Assembly (NCBI GenBank): GCA_036898135.1
Contig: CM072523.1
Location: 45,735,329 to 45,799,328, forward strand
Reading direction: 5' to 3'
DNA length: 64,000 nucleotides
DNA from: Oncomelania hupensis
Taxonomy: Eukaryota > Mollusca > Gastropoda > Littorinimorpha > Pomatiopsidae
The translations under genes and the position numbers were made by a program. The notes below the pieces were generated by a model. That model was not told the origin of the DNA and searched no databases. It was given only the letters and a program-made list of their open reading frames with translations. This document shows, piece after piece, positions 22,039-30,853 of this stretch; the stretch's first letter is position 1, and the number at the start of each line of letters is the position of its first letter.

Positions 22039-22118
<80 letters not shown>
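21748..22118. repeat. (GA)n arrays with an interspersed 43-bp unit
   Basis: GA blocks (21751-21855, 21900-21935, 21978-22116) are separated by two copies of a segment reading ATTAAATACAAAATAATGAA with ATGGA.T.AAATACTT.AAT.CGAG at 21856-21900 and 21935-21980. A third, diverged copy is alone at 17474-17524. The alternation suggests expansion of a unit larger than the dinucleotide. Confidence 0.85.
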
Positions 22119-22866
22119 CTTATAACTGGATCCTGGTACTGTCAGCTGAATAATATCCAAAGTTCGTCCTTGACCATGGTTAGTCCGTTTGTTGCACACT
22201 CCGAAGCTGAGCCTCGCGAGTCTTACGTTTTGCCTCTCCACCTACTGCCCGGCTTGTACCTCAACTACGGAGTGTGGTAGTTTGTTGTTGTGGTTAATGA
22301 AGTAGTGTCCAGGCCGCAACTGGCACCAATTAGGCCGCCAGCAATTGCACAGAGGAGCCGACAGCATGATTATTGATGAACCACTAGGAAATATTAGCCA
22401 CACAGGTGCGTAGCAAGCTGTGGGTACTACTGCTATAGTAGAAGCTATGAATTTCAATACAGGTTAGAACAAAGCGGCCTGTTGAGCGTTTTGCTATGTT
22501 TGATTTGTTTATTACGTGTTAACGTCTATTCGCTGAATGATTTTTGACTATAGGGAGTTCAGGGTAAGGTGCGGGGCTGGGGAATTGGGGGAAGGGGAAA
22601 TGATAATTGCCTGGTCGATTACAGAAGCAATTCAACATATTCATAAAATTTGGAATAAATAAAAAGAAATAATAATGTCAAACTCTAGCTTCATTTAAAA
22701 GTGTTATAAGGAGCAACCTATATATATATATAGTAGTATCGGATGCAGTCAATCTATATTTTAAAAATAAAAAAATTGATTTCTCTTCCGCTTTCTGCAT
22801 TAACGATCTCTTCAGATCGCCGCTCTTTGAGTTTCGATTGAAGAAAAAGAGCCTGACAGCATCCTG
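22119..22866. other. Non-coding
   Basis: No gene. A TA run lies at 22720-22730 and an 'agatcgccgctctttgag' word at 22815 that recurs in similar form at 62881 just before an ATT array. Confidence 0.45.

Positions 22867-22957
<91 letters not shown>
22867..22957. repeat. (TTA)n microsatellite
   Basis: About 90 bp of TTA triplets with one AGT interruption. Confidence 0.95.
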
Positions 22958-22978
22958 TTATAGACTACCAATACAATA

Positions 22979-23051
22979 CAGCGAAGCCAACAGGGTTGCT
23001 GCATGAGAACAGGGACAAAGTTACGGGTTAGGATAGGATAGGATAGAATAG
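22979..23051 (+). repeat. RTE-like LINE 3' tip (GGATA family)
   Basis: CAGCGAAGCCAACAGGGTTGC... GTTACGGGTTAGGATAGGAT matches the final ~70 bp of the other copies, internally deleted and with a GGATA tail. No coding remains. Confidence 0.75.
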
Positions 23052-23293
23052 GTCTGCTGAATGTCTGGTAAATATGGTTACGTAAGTCACTCATTCTAAG
23101 ATGCCGATTCTGGTTCTTGTTGTATTGACAATGTTATGTATACATTGGAATATATACGGCAATATTTTTCCGTCAATGAAATAGGGTTGCTTCATACTCC
23201 CGGTGAGGAAAAGTATGGCTATGGGATTTTAGCACGGACCCGATTAGGTTGCTTCAAATTTTAAGTAAATCTAATAAATAAAAATTGCTACAA

Positions 23294-23353
<60 letters not shown>

Positions 23354-23610
23354 CCAAATTAGGATGGCGCTAAACAATTAAAACTTCCTTGATGAACGAT
23401 ACTTACAGTCCAATCAGAATCAGAACATTTACTGTCCTAACAAGCACCGATGGAAATCATTTCGCAGTGCTACGCGTACAACAATCATAGACAATAACAT
23501 TCACACAACACAGTCAGTATAGAATAAAACATCAATTCATAAAAGTAACCTCAGAACCACACCAACCCTCCATTCCACCGTTTATTCCACTTCTCAGCTG
23601 AACTAAACTC
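23052..23610. other. Non-coding with (CAA)n 23297-23353
   Basis: A clean CAA array of about 57 bp. The DNA at 23400-23530 resembles an antisense LINE 3' UTR but has no coding. Confidence 0.55.
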
Positions 23611-23615
23611 AACCT

Positions 23616-24061
23616 CAGGGCCGGACCTGCCCTAGAGGCCCGAGGGGCCCGGGCCCCTACCCTTTTTGGGAAAAAATATTTAAAAAAAGAAAAAAAAGAA
23701 AGAAAAAAAATGTGGGGGGGAAAAAAAGAAAAGAAAGAAAACCACACACACACACACACCCACACACACACACACACACACACACATAAATAAAAACAAG
23801 TGATACAGAAACGAGAGTCTCTCTGCAGAAACAAACGAAAACACAAAATCAATGGCAAACTATAGCACCAAAATTTTGCAATTTACATGCTCAGATTGCA
23901 CCATTTTTTCTCCCTTTTCAAAAAATTTTCCGGGGGAGCATGCCCCCGGATCTCCCTAGCAAACTAGGCGCTTTGCGCCATCGGCTCGGCGCTTTGCGCC
24001 TTCACTACTACCCTATAATATATTTGGGCCCCTACCCATGAAAAACTTAGGTCCGGCCCTG
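23616..24061. mobile_element. Short TIR element (MITE) with CAGGGCCGGACCT ends
   Basis: 446 bp with inverted ends CAGGGCCGGACCT and AGGTCCGGCCCTG and a 5-bp duplication AACCT (23611-23615 and 24062-24066). It has no transposase. Ends and subterminal GGGGGAGCATGCCCCCGG block match the inner hAT-like element at 18216-19740, its likely autonomous relative. Contains a CA array at 23743-23786 and a near-palindromic GGCGCTTTGCGCC repeat (23966-24000). Confidence 0.85.
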
Positions 24062-24176
24062 AACCTGGACCTAATACAGCCTCTCCCCCTCACTGCACAA
24101 TCCCCACCCCCAATTCCGAGCCGCGGCATGTACCGTGTACGTAACCGGGCAAAGGTCACAGGCACCAACCACGTAT

Positions 24177-24382
24177 TCACTGCGCTAAAGGTTCATTGTA
24201 GATCATAGGCACACGACACCATAGCATATAGGCGACTACTGATCACATTGTGCTGACACCAGCAAAGCAGTTGATGGTAAGGGAGAAATAATATGGTCAC
24301 ACCTCGACCAATCCGGGATTGGAACAGGGCACCTTACGGTTTTTAGTAAGCCGCTCTACCAACTGGGCTAAACGGCCCCAAC
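24177..24382 (-). repeat. tRNA-headed SINE, group II (copy 1)
   Basis: On the minus strand the head reads GGGGCCGTTTAGCCCAGTTG then GTAGAGCGGC, with a B box GTTCCAATCCC near 24310. The body GTGTGACCATATTATTTCTC, CCTTACCATCAACTG, CTGGTGTCAG and AGTCGCCTAT is shared with 38141-38335. The pol III promoter boxes are recognisable. Confidence 0.85.
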
Positions 24383-24428
24383 TTCACTGCGCTGCGCATA
24401 CCTACATGTACTATCCATGACAGAGAAC

Positions 24429-24676
24429 CTATCCTATCCTATCCTGTCCCGTAACCCGGAGGTCGTAGGGGCACCACAGATGATCGTTTAACCAGCATAC
24501 TCCATCTTTCTCTGTCCTCAGCAGCCCTGATGGCTTCGCTCAGGGTCAAACCAGTCCATTCTCGAATGTTGTCCTCCCACCTCTTTTTCGGTCTCCCTCT
24601 TCTTCTACCTCCTTGCACTGTGCCTTGCAGAATGGTCTTTGCAAGGCCTGATGATCTGGTGACGTGGCCATACCAT
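24429..24676 (-). pseudogene. RTE-like LINE 3' end (GGATA family), with TSD
   Basis: Minus-strand 5'-truncated copy covering GHVTRSSGLAKTILQGTVQG through KKRWEDNIREWTGLTLSEAI to the GGATA tail (24429-24447). The 8-bp direct repeat CAGAGAAC flanks it (24421-24428 and 24677-24684), supporting insertion by target-primed reverse transcription. Confidence 0.82.
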
Positions 24677-24707
24677 CAGAGAACATACCGAACAATTTAC
24701 CGGAGAC

Positions 24708-24772
24708 TCTGGTCCTGATTTGGCTCGGAAGAGTCCGCTGGACCTTAAGCAATAATCATGTAATGTAACCTG
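24708..24772 (+). repeat. Family A retroposon, 3'-end fragment
   Basis: GGTCCTGATTTGGCTCGGAA to AATAATCATGTAATGTAA matches the last ~60 bp of family A. A 6-bp repeat GAGACT lies on both sides (24703-24708 and 24774-24779), a weak TSD candidate. Confidence 0.8.
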
Positions 24773-24779
24773 AGACTGC

Positions 24780-26160
24780 CGAAGTCATGCGGGGGTGTTC
24801 TTCAGCAGACTCAGACACTTTGTATAGGATCCTTCTCTACGATATCATGGAATTTCTTACCATGAGAGCGTGGCTACCAGACGGCCCCTATAACCTTTCA
24901 CTACCGAAGTTTTCTGCCAGTTAGTTGGATTGCGTCTTTTATTTCCGGCAGATCCAATCTTTCAGCAACTGACACAAAGACCAACCAAACCGCGAGTACA
25001 TGCCTTTACACTGGCGACACGTGTTATAGTGCACGTTTCTCCGCCAATTCTAGGAAGAAAATTCGTCCTATATTAATTTACAAAGCAACTAATTTTCAGT
25101 TAATTGTTCCCGCTGCTATTATCGCACTCCCGCAAGCTGCCTTTGTTTATGTTTTTGTTTTCTTTTTCATGCCGTCACATAAAAAAGTGCGTCATCGACT
25201 GTTTTTTTTTTCTTTTTTTTTTCTTTTTTACTTTTTACCTAATTGTGAGATTGCGTCATTGTTGATTGGGGCTAGAATTAAATTGTTATAGATTGTGTTT
25301 CTGTTCCTCCAAGGTACTGTTATCACCGACCTTTCCCCCGTTTTAGCATTTCCAAAAGACCGACAGATTGATATACAGAGTGATAATCTCCTTCCATTTT
25401 TGCACAAAATTAGCGCGAGCAGCAATCAACAAACCTTGCGGATCGGCTCGGCTGCAAGGATGGTCATGAACATAAGATTTAGATCTATTCTCATACTGCC
25501 GAAAATAAAAACAAACACTCTTAACAAGGCGGAAAACTTCGAGCCCTCAACCCGGGAGCCGAGGGGAACTGTCGGTGTCAGAATGATCTGCCATCTCAAA
25601 TGTCCGTTTAATGCGTGAAACCTGAAGCTAAATGATAGTGTTGGTCATCAGACCGGTGTTCACGAACTGCGTAGTTAACAACAATGTCATAAATAATGAA
25701 AGTCATTAGGGATAGGACCAGTAATAAGGATTTCAGCGCTGTTTGACCTTGTTCATTGTGTAATGCCTGGCTAGATGTGAAGTGCGCGTTCATTTGAAAC
25801 TGCAGATCGGAAGCTAGAGGTGGTGGTGGTGGTGGTGGTGGAGAGGGGAAGGGTTATCGACACTACCACCGTCATATCCTTCTTCACCCATTCTCTACCT
25901 CATAATAAGATTGTATGACAATAGAGACACAACAACACGATTTAATGACAAGTCTTTCACCCACAAATCTGAACATTTTCGGTTGCTTTCCCCTAGAAAG
26001 CAATGCGGCATCAAAGCACCGCCACCCAGGACAAGGGGGGGGGGATGAGAACCATTATTCCAGCCTGAACCAAACTACGCAGTGATCACATCTAGTTCAA
26101 TGTTGGAAGCCACCTGGACGTTTGCATCAAGTCCAGTAGGAAATATGGCATCTGACTCCA
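24780..26160. other. Non-coding
   Basis: No convincing gene. T-rich DNA at 25200-25235, a GGT run at 25818-25840 and a G run at 26033-26042. Two short opposed frames near 25228-25618 have no recognisable motif. Confidence 0.5.
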
Positions 26161-26164
26161 CTAC

Positions 26165-26460
26165 CAAAGCAAAACGTTTTGAAACTTTAACTGATAAGAC
26201 AGAAATATGTGTAGGGCAAAATGATCGAAGACGCACACAAAACTGAAGTTTTTAATAATACATTCTTGATAAACTTGTTCAAAAAACTGCCGCTGTTCTC
26301 CAGAACCCAACTTCCAAACAAAACGTTTGGAAACTTGCGTTTTAACTGATGAGACAGCCATATTTGAAGGGTAAAATAATCGAAGACACAACACTAATTA
26401 TAGATTCGAATCATAGATTATTTTTAAACCTGTTCCCTCTCTTCAATTATAATTTGTTCC
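26165..26460. repeat. Diverged tandem duplication, ~150-bp unit
   Basis: Segments beginning near 26165 and 26316 share, in order, AAACGTTT.GAAAC, AACTGAT.AGACAG, AAAAT.ATCGAAGAC and AT.AT.A.AATAAACTTGTTC/TTAAACCTGTTCC. Period about 152 bp, two copies. No coding function seen. Confidence 0.65.
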
Positions 26461-26539
26461 TCCATACAAATTCTTCTAACTCCATCACTTTAATTAAGGA
26501 TCAGCGGTCATGTATGAAACAGTTGGTTGTCACATAAAT

Positions 26540-26680
26540 ATCATGTTGAATTTTATCCACACAGGGTCGGCTTATATAAGCTCGGCTGTTGATTATACTG
26601 TAAATCCTTGTTTGTTTTCACTGAATAAAACATTGGTTTAAACCTTGTCAAACTCACGTGCGTTTTAACTGCTCAGTGAC
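26540..26680 (+). promoter_or_regulatory. LTR-like or promoter-like segment (TATA and AATAAA)
   Basis: GGCTTATATAAGCTCGG (26568-26584) is followed by GTTTTCACTGAATAAAACATTGG about 45-60 bp later. A TATA box and poly-A signal this close resemble the R region of an LTR. No partner LTR or TSD found, so it may be chance. Confidence 0.3.
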
Positions 26681-26797
26681 CTCAAGAGTATTATATTTTA
26701 AAGTAATTAGCCTAAGTGTTTTACCTGCTTTTGTAACTACGTTGTACTTGTCCAAAGCAGTGGTTGCAATCATATTTTAAAAAAAAAAAAGAATTAG

Positions 26798-26920
26798 GCC
26801 TACAAGTCTTCTCCAGGATAGCACAAACAACTGCTGCCTGACAAGGTTGAAGCCCAATTGGAAAGACAGGAACATCAGTTTACGTTCCAAGGTAAGACTG
26901 CTGCGCCTTCTTGTCGTCTC
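26798..26920 (+). pseudogene. RTE-like LINE copy, upstream half, split by gypsy insertion
   Basis: Encodes AALTRLKP.WKDRNISLRSKVRLLRLLVV, the fingers-to-thumb transition that immediately precedes ACETWTLTADLQ in RTE-type proteins. That continuation is found at 36482, on the other side of the 9.6-kb LTR element. Confidence 0.82.
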
Positions 26921-29900
26921 TGTGACGACACGAGTTTTCAGATAGCAGGGAGAATTATACTTTTTACGAAGTTGCACTTCTCTGTATGTAGTGTACATAG
27001 AATAGCGTGACCGGTTTACTTTTTGTGTACGAAAGGTGCAGTATCGTAAAGTCCGTGCGTAACGAAGAAGACAGGGGGTAGGCCAAATTCAGAACAGGGC
27101 TATGCATAATAAGGAATGTGTATACTGACGAGAGCTCGACGTTTTGCTTGTGGCCGGTGCGTTTTTGGTAGGGCAGAGTGGTTTGAGATGCCTTTGCGAG
27201 AAGGTCGATTCTAACCAGGCAGCAACCCTGTGACAGAGGTCATTGTAGTATAGGGTTCTGTTGGAAGGGTGTGTTTATTGTTTATATAGCCACCCAAGGT
27301 CTTACACCCTTGTCGGGGTAAGGATGTTTAGAATTCAAAGAGGAGGGATATTAACTGCCGTTTGTGTATGAACGTAGGGTTGTTTCCCTAAGGCGTGTGT
27401 CGTTCTATATTGAACACCCACCGAGACTTAGCTTCTGTTGCAGAACTAAGGTGACCTCGTCCTCATTTTATAAGTGTTATTTGGGAAGTGAAATAACCAG
27501 CAATAGCAAGACAAAGTGACTCTCAAAAGACTAACCATTTGTGTACTGTGACAGTGCTGTGTTGTGTTGTGGTGTTGGGGGAAGGTGTATCACAAGCCGG
27601 GGCCTATAAGGTGAGCAAACCCTGTTATCCAATTCTTTAGTGGCGCACTCCGAGAACTGCGTACGCGTATGAGTGGTGATGAGTGTGGGGAAGGGGATGT
27701 ATTTTAGGATGCATAATGATTTTTGTTGATTTTATATGATTTTCTTATGATTTTCTTATTGTGTATGGGATGGAGAAATGTCGTTGCTGCTGTTGTTGTG
27801 ACTCTCTGCACAATGGAATTATGGACCCTCACGTTTATTCGGTGGGAACTGCTAGTAAGTCACCCTATGAATTACTTTAATAAATTTATTTGTTTAGCTC
27901 GTTCTGTGTTAAGGTTGGGGTACAGAAATAGATAGAAAAATGGTAAAAGATTACTGTCACACTAGCTTTCACACGGCTATGAATCATATGTAGTCCAGCC
28001 ACTTGATAACAGTTAAAATCACACATTTATTTCTTCTACTCTATACAAGATTCTCTAAGTACTAATCTAACTTAAAAAGTCTCTTTCAATGCTAATAGTT
28101 CGATCGCTGATAGTCTAGGCAGCTGTTATATCTTCCTCGGGCACTTGCTATTATATCTCATGTAGATTTGGACTACTGTGGTCCGTTTTACAGTTTCTGA
28201 AGAGTTGGACTACTGTGGTCCTGTTTTGATCAGGTTAAGTGCACTTGGGAGAATACACTTAACTGGCGGGTGGTGCGTTCGAAGTCCTTCTGTGAGGTAG
28301 CTTCAGGTGCACCTGGGTAGTTGTGTAGTTGGGTTCCCATGCCACGCTGTGGGGTCTTGTAGGGTGTTTTTCCGGGTAGCTCTTTCCGTCTGGTGCGGTA
28401 GAGGATACTCCGCCAACTTGTTTCTGTGGAGTGGGGTTCACAGGATAGCTCGCCTGCTCGTCTGTAATATAAGAGACGAAATTCTGCACAACCCTTAATA
28501 CTCTGTTTGTGCAGAGCTTCTCACTGAAAGCCAAGTAGCCCTCAGTGATAGCTCCACATCTCTATACATAAGCGACGAACATTCTGCTACTTCCGGGTTC
28601 CACTGGAATCTCAACTCTAAATTCCTATACATACATAAATATCAATCGTGGCTAACTATACACATACAGAATTATTAATATTATAAACATTCAGTGGTAC
28701 AGCCACTGGTCTGCAAACATACATATAAGTTAAACAACAGTGGTTCCGTACAGCATACAACATGGCGGCGCAACCGGTCGTGTTTCGCCTCGTGGTAGGC
28801 TCTTCCACGTGGTCACGCAAATTCGGATTAACCATTCACATTTATGCATAGCAAATTCCACAAACATAATTTCCACAATAATATAAATATATCACGATGA
28901 AACAGAAGGGTGTTCATTTACCTGTTTGACAAGTTCAGGCCCGTGGTGGCTTGAGAGAATTCTAAGATTCTAAGTCCTGCTTCCTGGTCTAAGTGTGGAG
29001 AGATTTCTCTGCCAGCTTCCTAGCTGTTAACACTTCGGTGTATTCCTCCCAACTGACCAAAACTGTGTTAGGCTCGGACCCAGTCAAACTGGCTCGAACC
29101 GCTTTGCCTAAGCTCTCAATGGGTAAAATGTTTACGACTCTCGCACACAGTGCTTATTAACTACGCAGCGTGGGTCGGGCTCGCGGTGTGTACTTTTATT
29201 GCTGCTGTGTTATATACTGACTCTCTACTGTTACAAAAACTACACAAGGCTGAATAGTCAATGAGCAGAGTTAAAACTAGCCAGTTCATGACAGTTGTAA
29301 AAGTGGGTCAAGGCGACGATGGGGAATGTAGAGAGGGAGAGAGAGAGAGAGGGTGAGGGTGTATGCATGGAGAGAGCGATAAAATGTACTACGCTGAAGA
29401 AGGATGAAGTGATTATTATGAAGAAAGCATGTTTACAGTATAGTACGGCAAGATAGTATGAATGAAGGGAGATAATCGTGATGGGTTATAACCGTTGGGG
29501 GTGATGGTGATGATGAAGGGAGGTGGAATGAATCAGGACTGTATGATGAAGTGTGGTTGCAATAATTATGTATATTTATATAAATGTCTGTGTTTATAGA
29601 AGATGTGAATTATTAAGCATCAAAGGTTGATCTATATTATTGAAATGTGTGCATAGCATCTTGTATTATTATCATTGTATGCATAAACAGGTCAAGATGG
29701 TGGACGGAGGACGGCGTGTTATATTATATAGTGTTTATGTCTTGTAGGCAGACTGTTAAGACTGCGTATATGCTTACAGGTTTGGGCTGCTTCTTATGCT
29801 GTTGCTTATGTTGCTGTTGACGTTTTGTTGCTGTTGTTGATGCTGATGACGCAGTTGTACCTGTCATCGCCAATGTTTATGCTGATTGGTTTCTAGCCAG

Positions 29901-30522
29901 CCTGGGGTGTGCCGTTGCCTCTACAGCAGGGAAGTGTTGTGGTGGTCTCTGCCACTGCTGCGTGTTTTGCCTATGTGTCGAGGCAACACTATTACAGGAG
30001 GTTTTCACACCTAATTCACGCACACACAGACTCGCACTGCACCACACCTAAAAACATATTCATTTAGTTAGAGAATCATCCACTTATTGTGAAAGAGACT
30101 GTTTAGCTCTCTGAGCTACTTGACAAAAACATTTGAACAGTGCTTCAGTGCTACAGCTTCACCTGGATAGTAGTTTAAGATTAAAGATTCATAACGCCAT
30201 CATTTCTTATTTGAAGATTTATATTTTGAATTGATTTATTGATTGTGATTTTGTTGTACACATTTTGTAAAGAAACTGTTGCTGTTTAGTTCTGTTTGGG
30301 GTTAAACAAGGGGAGGTAATTGTTAGTTAATATTGGGACGGGGGTCTTGATAGGGGTTGAGGGTGGTTAGTTTCCCATGTGTCCTGTGCGTGTATGTTAA
30401 TTGTTGAATAATAGAGTGTGATTGTATTCTGGCATTTTGTGTTAGTTTATTTTGTTTGAGTTTTATTCCTTTTCACTCGCTTTATGTGCTGAAGTCACGG
30501 AACCCGCTCGGGGGCCGTGACA
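26921..30522 (+). repeat. 5' LTR of the gypsy element (carries a nested insertion)
   Basis: 3602 bp as found, about 2103 bp after removing 27799-29293 and its 4-bp duplication. Ends TG...CA. The 3' LTR lacks the insertion, so the nested element came later than the gypsy integration. Confidence 0.92.
27799..29293 (-). mobile_element. Solo LTR (1495 bp) nested in the gypsy 5' LTR
   Basis: The segment is absent from the 3' LTR, giving an exact empty site. It starts TGACTCTCTG and ends TTCATGACA on the plus strand, with GTTG duplicated on both sides (27795-27798 and 29294-29297). TG...CA ends and a 4-bp (or GTTGT 5-bp) duplication mark an LTR. On the minus strand a TATATAA lies ~75 bp from the start (about 29210-29217) and AATAAA signals lie near the far end (about 28028 and 27880), so it probably reads minus. 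No internal domains remain, as expected after LTR-LTR recombination. Part of it resembles 8386-8600. The 91-residue minus frame at 28534-28259 shows no known domain. Confidence 0.8.
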
Positions 30523-30525
30523 TTT

Positions 30526-30543
30526 TGGTGTCAGAAGTGGGAT
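30526..30543 (+). other. Primer-binding site of the gypsy element
   Basis: TGGTGTCAGAAGTGGGAT starts three bases after the LTR. This is a very common Ty3/gypsy primer site, complementary to a tRNA 3' end. I did not settle the tRNA identity. Confidence 0.85.
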
Positions 30544-30853
30544 CGACTCATCTTATTTTGTTAGGGTAGTGCCAGATGTGTATGTTGTGTGCTTGAGTTG
30601 TTGTGTGGAAGGGTACGCAGCGGGCGGTTGGCGGGAGTGTGGGTGTGTTGCACTAGGGATCACACTCGGAGTGCAAGCATTAACGGGGAATTGGGTTGCA
30701 GGGTTCACTTGCTCGCCTTTAGGGGTACGAAGGTGAACGATTCCTCGGCTCCTGTGACTGTTGTGTTGCGTATTCATTGTGTTAGGTGTTTGTATCAGTT
30801 AAGTGTTATTTGTTTTGTGTATTACTAACATCTGTACTTCCCTTCTTTTCAAC

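Noticed and set aside
27723..27935. 70-residue frame MLILYDFLMIF...
   Set aside because: Lies in the gypsy 5' LTR and runs into the nested solo LTR; the same start in the 3' LTR continues differently.
30803..30853. Upstream methionine as start of the polyprotein
   Set aside because: It adds a hydrophobic stretch not typical of Gag; ATG 30854 has better context and leads straight into charged Gag sequence.
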